Shown piece by piece: positions 24,646 through 38,050 of a DNA stretch of 64,000 nt. Source of the DNA: Paramarasmius palmivorus (Eukaryota; Basidiomycota; Agaricomycetes; Agaricales; Marasmiaceae); NCBI GenBank assembly GCA_037176845.1, contig JAYKXP010000033.1, positions 62,001 to 126,000 on the forward strand. Direction: 5' to 3'. Each line of letters begins with the position of its first letter. Position 1 is the first letter of the stretch. The notes under the pieces are model-generated. The model was not told where the DNA came from. It searched no databases and was given only the letters and a program-made list of their open reading frames with translations. Both the position numbers and the translations under genes were made by a program.

Positions 24646-27600
24646 TCATATTTGTTGCCTTGGGCTCCACTGCATATCGACAAGACCACGTATACCCCAA
24701 GCTACTCCGTCTCTATCTATGATCCCAATCTCCCCATGACCTCGAGGCACATTCGGAAACTGAAAGACGACCTGTTCTGCCGTACGAGCACGAGAACTAG
24801 GAACGTCATAATACCTAGTCTCACTATAGTTTTCCCGCTCAGATTCCATTGTGGCGGCAAGCTCGGTTGGACTATCATAACGCTGTCGTACCGAAAGTGT
24901 GATCGTTATATCTCCCGGTCCTGGGCAGTGGAATAAAACGAAACATCGGCCACTTTCAAATAGCACCATCCTATCTCCTTTGACGTCCAAAGCTGCCGTT
25001 TGATTTTCACCGCCACCTTCAAAGCCCACTCGGTACAAAAAGAGTGAGCTTTGCTGTGCTCGCTCCTTCCATGCCCGTCGATTGGCGAAGACAGCCTTGC
25101 AATGTGGCTGCTCGCAGGTTGTTCCCGGTAAATGGCATTTCATACCGGAGAGGCATAGGATATTCGGATTTGCTGCAATGTGTTCTGCGACCGCTTCTCT
25201 AGTAACCTCCGAGATCAAGTCACTAAACTTGAAGCGAATGATCAATGTGGTCATTTGTTCCACTTGATTGGTTTGGTCTGGATACATGACCGATCTCAGG
25301 TATTCTCCTAGGTTATGGCGTCCAATGGATTTGGTGAGCCCTGCAGGAATGAGCTCAGGATCGATTTTAAGAGCACACAGGTGTTTATTCATTCGGATAC
25401 TGGTAAGGGTGAAATCAGAGGCTTCGGTCACCGGTACGTAGGGTGCCGATAAGTTGGGATCCGGAGCTTTAGCAATAGCTATAAGAGAAAGAGACAGGCA
25501 CTGGAGCTCGTCTTCAAGTTCTGTGCCGGTGGTGATACTGGCAAGTATCTCGGGAATGGAAGGTGGTAGTAGGTGCTCGCAAAGCTCCATTATAGGGTCG
25601 ATTCCATCAGTGATGCTATTCCAGAGCCACCGGATTTCTCGATATAAATTGTCGGTTTCCGTGCTACTCCTAAGCTTCTGTAGTGCCGTTCGGAGATAGT
25701 CCCATGCACCACTGAATTCGTCCCGAAGGGATTCGACGTAGCGGCAAGTATAGTGCAACGGGAGATCCCAATCTATTCCTTGGTATCTTGCTTGTGCATA
25801 ATCTCTCTGGGAGATGATTCGCATTTCCATGGCGTAGATACACTCGGGTACCAGCTGAAATGCGAGCCTCTCGTCCTTTCTGCGGTTGACAATGAACGTG
25901 CGCTCTCTATCCCACAAGTACACCTCCAGCAGGGCACTTTTCATCATCATGACAGCTTCTTTCAAAACGCAGCCAGCAGCCGTAATACCCAGTTCCTCAA
26001 TAGGGCTATCCAGGCCAAAATGCAAGGTCTGGATATATGCCAGTGTGAAGTCCCATAGCTTTTGTAAATTGATATACTTTTCGTCATGAATCGATAATGG
26101 GGCACCGTCCGCAAGACAGTCGCCATGTGGACTCTGGATTCCTTGTGGCCCAGAGATGTTCCACTTCAAGGGAAGCTGGTTCTGCTCATAACCGCCAAAT
26201 AGACGCATGCGAAGGCGCTGAGCATGGATCACAACGTCTCGAAACAGCTGGCTACGAAAGAATCCATCGTTTCCTCTTTGGAGGCGACTTCCGAGGTGAG
26301 CCTGGTACATGCCAGTGCCGGAGAGGATTTCGAGTTTGGATGTATGAATATGTAGCGACTCGATGGTATCGAGCCCTCGAGCGAGGAATGTGTATGATTG
26401 GGAGTCGGTAAGGAGTACGGTAATCGAGAGGTATTTGCGTCTAGCACTCGCATTGTCGAACTGATCTACGATCAATGCGTAGTACAAGCTAAGTGATTTA
26501 GCTTCTAACCGTTGAAGTGGCCCTATCCATGCAGTGGCCGCTGCAAAGAAGTCTACTTCGCTGTAGACAGTGAAAGGCTTGGGATGCGAGGTGATATCTC
26601 CGAAACCCAAGTCAGTGGCGTTATTTGGAGAGGTTATCAAAGGATAGTACGGATCCTCCGAGCTGTGCAGCTGAAGTGTCATGGTCAATCCAGTATCGTC
26701 ATTCCACGAGGGATTCAAGCCCCACAGCGTGATGCGGAGCAAGGAGAGCGCAGTCTCCATTGCAAACCACACGTAAGGACCATAAGGAACTCCTGTTTGA
26801 CCGACGATGCTGAAGCAACCGACATATCCAGCTACAATCATTGCCATTCCACAGGCAATTAGGAACTGGTATACGGCGAGTACTGGATCTACAGATAAAA
26901 ACTCCATGAGCACCTCCTTTTCCGTTTGGGAAAGATGTTCTGATAACCCTTTTTCGAGAGTAGACGGTGTGTGGATCTTTGCCGCCAAGTGAGTACGAAT
27001 ACGCTCCTCCAGCATCACGCCCCCTTCATCAGCAGGTAGTGCCTTAGACGGAACACTGCCGCGTTCGTTAAACTTCATCCAAGCAAGGCCAGCATTGGCG
27101 ATTCGGTGGATTCGAAGTTGCAGTGCGAGTTGTATGCATACGACACATAATAACGACCCAAAAGAACGAAGGGCAGGATAGATCCATGACACGGAATTAC
27201 TCCAGTTCCCGCTAGCCAGATAGATGTAAGGGGAGATACTGATAATAGCGGAAAGCATCGATGTCTTGATAAGCATTCCGTTCCAGGACTGTAAGATCTG
27301 TATAAAGTCTCATGATTTTGACGAGGCGATCCAAGAGACAATTAGGTTACCTCCGTGCTCGTGCTCTTGATACTTCGCCATCTGAAAGCGAATCCCCGTA
27401 CCATCGCCTTGAAATCCCGTGCCAATTCTTTGAAATCCATCCTCACTGTATCCGTGACTATCTCTCGACAATAGCTCTGTAGATAGTATTTAACGTCAGC
27501 AAAGGTGGTAAACGCAAGAGTAATCCAACCTACGGAGAAATTGCTGCCACCCATATACCAACCTTTCTCGGGGCGAGAATCTTCCTGCTGAGCATGCCTC

Positions 27601-28001
27601 CATCCAGACCATTCGAACCCGGAAACCATGTCGGGATTGTCGATATGCTGCTCTTCCAAAAGCATCCGTAATTTCACCTCAGCCCCGTATAACCCTGTAT
27701 CCTCGTCTATCGTCACCATCGACGAGACCGTCCCGCGAGTGATAAAACCAGCGTTACCCAGCCATTGGCTGCCGTAAAAGGGAAAGATGATGGTTGCCAG
27801 GAAGGTGGAGAAGGCTACTTTCACGATTCCTAAGCTTCCAAATAACGACAGCGAGGATGCGGCTGCGTATATGTACCCCCTCTCGAGAGCAGAGCCAACC
27901 TGTCGCTCGCACTGTTCAGTCCCAAGTAGAGGAAGCAGTGCGGCAACGTCCTGAATACCGCTAGACAGTGTATCCCCAAAGCTTTGATGAGTTTCGGCCA
28001 T
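24646..28001 (-). CDS. Large multi-membrane-segment protein with C-terminal cysteine motif, gene A
   Basis: I do not recognise a characterised family. Exons 27351-28001 and 24646-27297 (53-nt intron) give 1,100 residues. The N-terminal module runs from SFGDTLSSGIQDVAALLPLL through EQCERQVGSALE to a hydrophobic segment with SLFGSLGIVKVAF. Exon 2 begins with two membrane segments (MLSAIISISPYIYL and SFGSLLCVVCIQLAL). Two more follow about 100 residues on (LIACGMAMIVAGYVGCF and VWFAMETALSLLRITLW). A long, probably soluble helical region comes next. A motif CLSGMKCHLPGTTCEQPHC (C-x5-C-x6-C-x4-C) lies near 25110-25165 and a beta-rich tail ends the protein. A possible 57-nt in-frame intron with gtaggt and ctacag ends lies at about 27482-27538. 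It is paired head-to-head with gene B across a 3.8-kb gap. Confidence 0.75.
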
Positions 28002-31000
28002 GCTCTGTTGATGAAATGAATTTGCTGAGATTCAGCAGGAGAAGCTGGGAAACGCACCAAGCTTATGCTAATGCATGCAGCGCAGGTCGAGATTAGAGGA
28101 CCACTTTAACGTCCAGAGACGAAGGAATAGCTGTGCGTGTAAAACAAGCATGGCCTGGATTGGCGGAACCAAGGCGGAACTTTGATTGCTTCCTCTTGAG
28201 GTTGTTCGCAGCGGAGATCTATCAGAACATTGCGTACAAGGTTGGCGTGAGGTATGGAAAGTGTGTCATGAACAGTCATCATGGCTTCCTTACAGCGTGG
28301 TCTCTTGAATGTCAATTCAATCGTTTTCGAATAGCTGTAACGAACAGTGGGAACTTTAAGCCATGACACCCACTTGACATACTCACACCGAGAAGACAGT
28401 GCTAACGCATTTCTCCGTGCGCTTCAGCCCAAAACATTGAAAGTGCGGGAAGGAGCAAGGAAGGAGAAAAAACATGATCGTGGTTCCGGTGGAAGACAAA
28501 CCACCAGATTAGCGCCCGTCCTCCAGGTTCTCCCTCATCTCTTGCGCTGATATTCCATGCATGCTCCACCGGATCCCGGGATGCAGAAAACGCTTAATTA
28601 CCTATCGCATACTTTCTTTCCTGGCTCATCGGAAGGTACGGTCGCGCAGTGGTTTTCTCAGTTTTTAGTCTTACCATAAGTTTGACAGGTGTTGAGTCTA
28701 CAGGCTGTTTTTTTGTAACGAAGATACAATCGCTCGCAGGCTTGCTTGATATGAGTCTGCTTCAAATCACCGCGGGTACCCTGGGCTCCTCCTCGAGCTT
28801 CGCAATTTTTTACCATATACCATATATAGATAAAATTAAATCATGTGATGCATTTTAAGTCATGTGAGTTCTTGAGGCTTTCCTTCTCCCTTCATCATCG
28901 ATACTCCTCGACGGTGTTTTATTTCGCATTTGGCCTCTTTTTCGCCAGTAACAGACCATTGATCACCCAATGGACCATTTTCTCGCTCTCGTGCTCTCGA
29001 TCTCACCGGGAAACCTGCGCTACCCAGCAAATTGTCTACCATGAAGGCCGCAGGCAATTTATCTTGCCTTCAAAGCTTACTTACCGTTTCCAAAGCATTG
29101 CTCTCATGACACTAGCATAAAAAAACGGTGATTCTGATAATCAAACAGCATATCGTGGCTACACCCCCATGAAGCACACCCGTGAACACTCTGCTTTCAT
29201 GTCACTCAGTGAAGCGATGGTTCATTAACTTCCGGACCCTTTCATCTCATACTAAACGTACTCATCCCTCGATGCTCTCGCACATTTCGCGGCTATGTAA
29301 CGTCGTAGTGCTCTTTATTTACTTCGAGACGGTGCCTTCAGTATTTGAGGGTTTAGACATCTAAAATGGCGGGTTCCGCTCGTTCCAGAGTGGCCCTTTA
29401 TTGGTATATCGCAGCTTCTTTGGGGATTTCGTTGATATCAAGGTCTGAGATAGTCTACGGAGAGATATGAACGCAAAACGCGTAAAAGCTATCGACGCGA
29501 AGAAAAGAGACGAGATTGTGGCAGTGCTTGGGCCCGTCACATGACCCAAAATTTGGAGTCCCATAAATTGAACAAGACTAGGTTTTGACACGTCTGCACG
29601 CTCAGTGGGGCCGACCACCTTTCACAGAGACTGGAGAACGTTGAAAGCCGCACCAAGAAGCATCCAAAAAAGATATCTCACAATGTCTATGTCATCTCTC
29701 GGAGTCTGACGTTCGCCTCCTGCGCAAAGTCGCAATACATAGGTCTGTCAACCTGCGTCGCAGCTAAATCTTGTCCTGACCGATATTCTTTCAGGCTCAA
29801 TCAAGCATTAGTCTCCTCATCTTGAAAGCGTCAAGCTGTATATGACCTAACGAACTGCTATATTCACTAATCTCGAGGTCTTAGCAGAACGATCACATTA
29901 TTTCCGGTGCGTTACTCCCACATCATCTATAGCCAGGGGTTAGCAAACCAGCACACAGGTACTTCGTTTCAGTTGCGAGTACTGAAGCCCAAGGCATACC
30001 GTGCACGAAGGGGTGGCATTGGGTTTGGAAAGGAGGTGGTAGATACCTTTGCTGGATCATACATAGTACCTCGGGTCTCGAATGTATTTAAGTGTACAGT
30101 GCTTATACATTATCACGCCTTTATCCCGCTTCGTAGCCTCGATGAGACGGGAGTCAACGCTCCAGTGCTCAAGTACCAGCGCCAACCACTCGAGATGTAA
30201 CATCGGAAGTCCGAACGCTTCAGAAAGCATTAGAGACCAGCGTTTCCGAGGATAAGAGGGTAAAACGTACTGCAAGGGGTACAGAGATGGTGCCATACAC
30301 TATCCATCTAAAGCGTCAACCAGTGATCGAGGAAACGCTTCTGAGGTCGACGTGTAGCGAAATACAGGCGAGTACCAGTGCCTATGAGCCAACGTTAGGA
30401 TATGGATAGTCTTAGGTTTGTGAGGCCCACCAAGCTCGAGTGTCGGACAAAAGCAGCGCTCGCCCTAGGGCACCGGAGCGTTAGCCATATTATGAGGAGC
30501 ACTTTGAGGGTGGACGTTCTAGCCTCTTGAATGATTGGGGTCATATCTATGCTCGTTGGAATATCAGTGAGGCTTGAGGCCTTGAGGGACAAGACGGTAC
30601 GGAACGTACCCATATCGACCATAACAGATCCAAGTTCTTATTTGCCAAACCCTGAAGGGAGACACCAAAATGAAATCTTGTGAAAAGTGGTAAATGTCGG
30701 CCCTTTGAGGAACATTTCCTCCAGAATTCTTCGCGCTGAATATTCAGTTTGACAAGCCGACAGGAGCGACGAGAACCGTGAAGCAGACGATTTACAACAG
30801 CTTGCAGTCAATCTACCACCATGTTCTCGGATTCTTCAAATATCTTTGATTCTGCTTGACGCTGCCATCCGCATTGGGACTCGGGATGTCCCCTCAGCGA
30901 CCTAGGTAAAGCGTTATGTTGAGTCTTGAACGTTTTTCAAGAATGAGCCAACACACCATTAGATCCATACGGTCCATTTGTTCCTTCTGCTCCTCGTGGA

Positions 31001-31841
31001 TATTGCGTTGGAAGTTGGCAGCTGAGCAGTGAAAGGAACTGAAAATTTCCTGGTAGTACGAGAATCAACCTTATTGAACCAAGAATTAATTAAGGAACAG
31101 GAGCTCACTAGATTGTTTTCCTCTTAAAGCTGCGAGGGAAGTTGCAAGGGAAAGAGGGCATACATAGTGGTCGAGGTCCAGAAAAGAGTCACAGTTTGCT
31201 TACGCAATTTCGGGTGTTTCTTTCAAACGCGACCATCCTCTTCGTCGCGGTCTGCGCAATCTTCGATACTCTTTGTCTCGAATTACTCTTTATTTGCTTC
31301 ATCGAGGACACCGGTGCTAGATATGACACCCGGCACGCCGTCCGCATCTAATTCGACAAAGCCAACCTCCGGCCCACTGTAGGGAGATTCAAGGAAGTTT
31401 GGCCATTTTAGTATGTTCAGGAATTCAATCGTACGCTTTCATCTCACGGCGAAAGGCCTTGATACTTACCCACGGCTCCTCAGGTCCCCTCCCTGTGATC
31501 AGTGTCCAGCCAACCCAGCGATTTGGGCTCGGAGACTGAATACACACACTTTTTCGGCTACACCAATTCTCTTCACCGGCGCATAATCCTCATTACGCCG
31601 TATATCTCCTGGTCGGCGGTTGCGGACAACTCGCAAAGCGCCTCCTGATACGATGAGCGCCCGCGTTGACTGTTCTATCAATGCTGACAGAACTCGATTG
31701 AATTGGACAGGCGCTGAGTTACGAGAGAAGCAGCTTTTTGGGTGCTTTGTGGTTGATCTTTCCTGTTCACCTCCATCACTCTAAGTATGTTGAACCTTTC
31801 CAAACTCTTCATGGGCTAACGATTTTGCTGGACAGTGCGCC
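28002..31841. other. Divergent intergenic region between large-family genes A and B
   Basis: This 3.8 kb between two head-to-head paralogues has only short overlapping frames, with no piece of either local family that I can recognise. A 5'-untranslated intron of gene B ending in ctggacag may lie just before 31842. It presumably carries the promoters of both genes. Confidence 0.35.
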
Positions 31842-34800
31842 ATGTCGGAGAAAGTCAGCTTTGGCGAAACATTATCGAGCGGAATTCAAGATATTGCTGC
31901 TCTCCTCCCGCTACTGGGTACTGAACAATGCGAGCAGCATGTCGGTTCGGCCCTCGAGAATGGATTCTTGTACGCTGCTGCAGCTCCGCTCTCGCTGTTC
32001 GGAAGCCTTGGGATCGTTAAAGTTGCGTTTGCGACGTTCATGGCAACCATCACACGACCGTTCTTTGGTGGAAAATGGCTGAATGATGCCGGATTTAAGA
32101 CTCCCGGATCAGTTTCTTCAATGGTAACGATAGACAAGGCCACTGGACGATACGGAGCTGAAGTGAAGTTGGAGAAGTTGCTGAAAGAGCAACACATCGA
32201 CGATCCAACCCTGGTGAAGGGATTTGCATGGTCTGGTTGGAGCAGGGTGAGTGATGACATCCGTGATGTGGGTAATTGGAACTGACAGCGGAATTCAATA
32301 CTTGCAGGTCCATGCTATGACGGACAAAGGTACCACCGGCACCGCTACAACGCTAAGCCATAAGGACAAACTTCAGGTGCGTTTCACTTGCATTTGCTGT
32401 CAACTTATGAGCTAACTGCGATACTTACCTAGGACCGTTTACCTTCGTGGAATATCATGCTTATCCTGTGCTCCACCTTGAGCATGTTTGTCAGCATCAC
32501 GCCTTATCTTTTCCTCACGAACGACGACTGGAGTCGGCCATTGTCATGGCTGTTCCCTCTTCTCCGTTCCTTCGGTTCTTTCCTATGCGCTGTAGCGATA
32601 CAGCTAGCACTGCAGCTTCGCATACATTGCATCACGAAGATGAGTTTGGCCTGGATTAAGATTAGAAGGAAGTACCATGTGGAAGATGCGGCTGATCCTC
32701 TCGTGGAACCGAACGTTCTAGAGAGCCGCATTCGCAGCCGTGTCCGTCTTCCTCGGAAATCACCGGTCACTGACGAGGAGAAGCAGCCAGATTTACCTCT
32801 GTCATCGGAGGAGCGAAGCGAACTCGTCGCGCTTCTGGCCACAGACTGGTACCTCGTCGCTTACCAGGTCATGATAGCCATTGGTATGGGAATGGTGGTT
32901 ACTGGCTACGTTGGCTGTTTCAGTCTTGTAGGTCAAACCGACCCTACCGCTGGGCCATACGTTTGGTTCGGCTTGGAAACAGCACTTTCCCTTCTTCGCA
33001 TCTTCTTGTGGGGATCTAATCCTAGCTGGGACGAGGGCACAGGGCTTGCAATGTCACTTCAACTTCATCCTCTCCATGGTCACGGTGATCCAAACGCGTC
33101 AGATCCTTACTTCCCTCTCATCACATCTCCTTACGATGGGAGCGAGCTACGACTCCACCAAGACCAGTGGGGAGAGTATACATTGTCTCCCCAAGCGTTC
33201 ATCGTGCAAAACGAAGCGGACTTTCTCGGCATGGCTACAGCATGGGTTGGACCACTAGAGCGTTTGGAGTCGAATGCTATTACGTTGTTCTATAGCATCT
33301 TAATCTACAAGCAGAGAAAGCGTCTTTTCACCACCATTCAATTCCTCGATTCACGTACCTCGCTCACCTTCTCCCCTGATGCTACGGAATTCGAAATTTA
33401 CTCCTCCACGTTGGGGACCATTCCTTTTACCAGAGCGGTTCAGCTTACGCTCGGTGATCCTATCGTCAAACGGATCGATGCCTTCATCAATAGTCAGCTA
33501 TATCATGAAGTCGTGGATCACTCGCAAACGCTAAGCATGCGGCTATTCAGCGGACATCAGGTTCTCAGTCTGGAAGTGAGCTGGAATCTCAGCAATCTTT
33601 CACTGACTAGCGACTCCGCCAAGCGCAACCTACAGACTAGCCAGTACTTGAGCAGTTATGATGACGAATACACAGTTCTACAGGGGTCATGGTCATCGAA
33701 AGCAAAGTACTGTCGTGACCGAGGACAGATGCTCGAAGCGATCGCTGCGAGGTACACCGAGTACTGCAAAGAAACTATAGATCACTATCCTGCTTCTCTT
33801 TATGGGGAATTATTATTCTTCGTAGAGAGTGCGATACTCGAGCTACAGCTGTGGCGCGAGGAGACCAGGTTAATCGCCAACATGGGGGACGAGAAGTTAT
33901 CACGGCACGCCTTCACAGAGTGCATTCGAGCAATGCAGTCACGCATTACTGTCGAGAAGCAGCAGGCAGTCGGAAGATATGCAGTGTTTAGCTGGGAAGA
34001 CGGTTCCGACGAGCGGTTGATCCGTGAGTGGGATGGTCTACAGAGGGTCTTAGTCCAGCTTCGGGAATCGGAGTATCTCCATGGCAAGGCAGAGATGCTT
34101 CTGAGCTTCCTTGCTAATTTGTCGCCCAGACTAGATTTGGCGTCTTCAATAGAAGAGTTGGGGTGGCATTTGGACGGAGTAATACCCGAGTTTACAAAAA
34201 CAGATAGCTGGATACGTCTTCACAACCACTGCGGATTAGCAGAAGGTGGTGGTACAATACCCAACCCATCGTATAAGTTGAAATGTATGAGCTACCTCAT
34301 GATGTTCCGTCTAAGGAGCATCATTTCTCACATCGATGGGTTCCTAATAGCGAGCTCGGACATCGACTTATGGACAGCTTTCATTGAAATTCCTGATTCT
34401 GCTACATGGGGCACGTATATCTACTCGTTCGCTCCGGATGTCGTAGATTCGAGTGCCCAACATGTTGCTGTTGAGGTCCTTCTACCGTCCTCGGAAATTG
34501 CTCTGAGAGAGCAATGGTATGCTAGCACAGGGGGCGCGAAGGGATATTCTCTTCGAGAGCATTTCGACCTCATTTCGACGTGGAGTACATTATCAACACT
34601 CGTCGTTCGCACCTCTTACATTTCTGAAGATGCAAGATCGCTGATCTGCGAATTTGTTAGGAGAAACCCCAATATAATCTGCCTTTCCAGAATGGAGTGT
34701 CATCGACCTGGACAGCCCTGCGTCCAGGCTCATTGTCAAGCTGTGGTTACCAACAGGGAGGTTTGGAAGCAGGACGCCATGGATCGTGCAGCCTTCGATT

Positions 34801-35198
34801 ATCGTGTTGGGTTTGAAGGGTTTGGGCCAAGTCACGTTGTAACCAGTGGGGATCATGTTCGTCTTTTTTCCCGTATCCACGCTAGATGTTTTATTTTGGG
34901 CCATTGTCCTGATACCGGAAATCTTGCGATCAGGTTGTCAGTGCAGAGTATACCCCACGGGAACAACCCTCCAATATTCAGAGCCACTCTGTCATCAGAT
35001 TTAGCAGGGGACGAAGAACAAACAGAATGCTACACTATACGCGAGCAGGATCGCCCGGGCCAGTTGGAAGATGTTGTTTTCTCGTTTTCTAATGTCTCCG
35101 GAGGACCTTGGGAGATGGCAATACACAGCGACCACTCATGGGAGTTGCATGGTGTATTGCGTATCGTATGGATTCCGAAGAGTCACAACCCAACATGA
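31842..35198 (+). CDS. Large multi-membrane-segment protein with C-terminal cysteine motif, gene B
   Basis: This is a paralogue of gene A. Exons 31842-32246, 32308-32376 and 32433-35198 sum to an exact frame and give 1,079 residues. The N-terminal module (ETLSSGIQDIAALLPLL, EQCEQHVGSALE, SLFGSLGIVKVAF) is about three-quarters identical to gene A by eye over about 128 positions, clearly more than the rest. The short middle exon (VHAMTDKGTTG...) replaces a longer stretch in gene A. Four membrane-like segments follow (near MLILCSTLSMFVSITPYLFL, SFGSFLCAVAIQLAL, MIAIGMGMVVTGYVGCF, VWFGLETALSLLRIFLW), then a long helical region. The motif CLSRMECHRPGQPCVQAHC occurs near 34680-34736, with a beta-rich tail. 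The function is unknown. It is transcribed away from gene A. Confidence 0.78.
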
Positions 35199-35512
35199 AC
35201 CATGGCTGTGCGTTGATTAAGCGCCCGCGTGTCCAGAACCACATCATTCACCCTGACTGTCAATATATCTAAACTCTATCTCGATTCCTTCCTTCTCCTT
35301 ACGCGCCACAAGGACATGGTCTAACCTCGGAATTTCTTGCTACGATTCTATCAAAATGGGGCCGGAAAAACAGTTAGTGCAGCCTCCAGCGGGAACCATC
35401 AAGAAGTGCAGAGGGCCTTATGATCCACAGTAGCGTAAATGTCTGTGGTCATCACTACTTATAGAGGTATTAGGTATTCAGAGGAGTTGTAAGAAGCTAC
35501 CAGCCCTCACCG
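35199..35512. other. Spacer upstream of the carboxylesterase
   Basis: About 310 bp separate two genes on the same strand. It should hold the end of gene B's transcript and the esterase promoter. No further feature is seen. Confidence 0.4.
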
Positions 35513-38050
35513 ATGAAATTTCAAGATCTGCGAATCCTGTTATCCGTCACCAGCCTCCTCCTCACTCTGGGCGTTGAATCCGGAAGGACAGAACAGGTAC
35601 CTCAAGGAAGAAAGGTGTCATTGCTGTTCGAAAATGACGCCGATTGGGAAGTACGTCGCGAGAGATACCTGAAAGAAGACATCCTGATCCAATGTCTTGC
35701 AGCACTTCGAGGATCGTTCAAGCGTACTGTTTTTCCACGAGCGTGCGACAAAAAATGAAGCCGTAGAGATTTGCGGAGAGTATAACGAGACTTTATTTAA
35801 CATTGAAAATTTCAACGAGTGTGCAGTCATTTTACTTCGCCTTTGATCAAGCTAACAGTCCTTCACCAGCATATCCAGTCAGGTGTTTTATCAACGATAT
35901 CTCCAGAATATAGGCGAAGACGATCGTCTCTGGGTCACTTCACCGTCTGGCGTCCGTTCTATTGCACCTTTTTCCACAAACATCACTGGGGATGAAATCA
36001 CCGAAGACGGTGCACGTTTCCCAGTTATTTGCACAAACTCTGCGCCCCACACTAGCGAAGTTGATACAGACTTCTCGCGATCTCCGAAAATCAATGTGAT
36101 TTCAAATGGAACGACTTTCACAGGGTACGTATTCTTTTGTACCTTAGCCTAAACTTGTGTCACGTATGAATAGAGCTCGCGACCATTTGACCTTTCGCTT
36201 TACCGGAATACCGTACGCTCAACCACCGACAGGATCACTCCGCTTCCGGTATCCGCAGCCTTGGAGCGGTTCAGAAGTAGAAGCTACTGCTCGTAAGTGG
36301 ATGGATTATCTGGATCTCCACGTCTTTGTTCATTCAGCATTTCAGTCAAGCCTGGATGTCTGCAGTTTGGTGATTTTGAAAATAATGATCTCGGATTAAA
36401 TCCGTGGGGTATAAGTGAAGACTGGTATGTTCAATTCCTGGTGTTCAAATAATGAATCTGACACAGTACCTCATAGCCTCTTCTTGAATGTCTTTACACC
36501 CTATATCCCGTCTAGCAACACGTCATCTTCGCTCAAGCCCGTTCTATTCTGGATTTTTGGCGGTGGCAACACCGTTGGTCTGGGGTCAGATGCAACATTT
36601 GATGGTGGCCCACTTGTTTCTCGGACCGACGTCGTAGTCGTCACGATCAACTACCGCTTGAATATTTTTGGTTTTCTTGCCCTTAATGATGGGATTATCA
36701 CTGGGAATTACGCCCTCGTGGACAAAATCATGGCGCTACAATGGGTGAAAGACAACATCGCTGCATTTGGCGGAGACCCAGGGAATGTTACGATTTTTGG
36801 GCAATCAGCGGGCGGTGGTTCAGTAATCGATCTCCTGAGAAGTCCTCCGGCGAAAGGTCTTTTCGATCGTGCCATTTCACAGTCAGGCGGGGCTGGAAGG
36901 TTTGTTACTGCCGAGTCTGCGGCAGCTACCACTGGTATAACGTCCTTGTTATCACAATGGCTCCAATACTAATTCACATAAGCAGATCCCGCAATATCTC
37001 AAGTGTGCAACAGCACTGGAATGGAGCGCCTCGAGTGTCTACAGGCACTTCCGTGGGAGGTTTTGTTAAACCTCACCAACATAGTCACTTCATGGCCTTC
37101 CGTTCAAGATGGTGTATATGTTATTGAAGCGCCTCTTGTCCAGATCAGTGAAGGTCCCGAGGCCATCCATAGTGTTCCCTTTTTGTTGGGCTTCATGCCC
37201 GATGAAGGTCAATCGTGGGTGCATGCTCATTATTTCCCATTCCTCGTTGATGAAACAATCTCAATTAGGTTAATTGGGCATACAATTGCCCCTAACGAGA
37301 CGGACTTTGGGGGAGCGCTCACTGCAGTGTTTGGTCCAGATCTTGCAGCCCGCGTACTGGAATCAGGCCTCTGGAACGTATCCGATCAGTTCACCCCTTG
37401 TATGTTGCTGAAGTCTTCTACCCTGTCAACCTCAAAGCCCAATTTAATACTATAGACAACGCCACCGTGAACGTGGATACCCTCAACGGTCTTACCTGTC
37501 CCGCTGAACAGTTAATCGCGGCTGCAGTCAGCTCGAATGCTTTTCCTAGCATGTAAGCGCCAAAATTTTGTGTCAGTATCTGTGCTCACTACTTTGACTT
37601 AGACATGTATACACCATGCGTCGTGCATATGCCTTATCATTCTTGAATCGCTATGGTGTATGTACCTTCCCAGTCGGAGAACCAGATACGCCGTACTACC
37701 GCTGCCACTCTGGCGACTTATATGAAGTCTTCGGAACCTATCATCTATTCAAACAGCCCGTTCGCGTACCCGACGATATCCACTACACTGCGCTTGTTCA
37801 AGACTTCTGGGGAGCATTCGCACGCACAGGAGATCCGAATCCTTCTTTGGAATATCTTAAGGCTAGGGGACGTGCCTACGAGAGCACTCTACGTGTGCTA
37901 GCAGGTGAAAATAATTCTAGTTGGACCTGGCCAAAATACACGGACGGAAATGCAGTAGCTTCGCTGGACTATCCTCGACTCATTGTGGATAATGAGTTGC
38001 CAGGTGAGAAGAGCGGAAAATGTCGATTTTTGTTGGGTAATTCCGATTGA
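35513..38050 (+). CDS. Secreted type-B carboxylesterase/lipase
   Basis: The product should hydrolyse carboxylic esters outside the cell. A signal peptide is visible at the start (ILLSVTSLLLTLGV). An extra N-terminal region of about 130 residues (including FHERATKNEAVEICG) precedes the catalytic domain. The domain opens with FTGIPYAQPPTGSLRF and continues with the oxyanion loop FWIFGGGNTVG and the nucleophile GQSAGGGSV (about 36800). The acid region is GFMPDEGQSW (about 37190-37215) and the histidine region is CHSGDLYEVFGTY (about 37705-37742). Introns such as 36933-36985 restore the frame (ATT|DPAISQVC). No disabling break was found. N-glycosylation sites such as NGTT, NVSD and NNSS are frequent, which suits secretion. 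The FGGGN form of the oxyanion loop resembles fungal lipases of this class. The substrate is not predictable. Confidence 0.88.
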
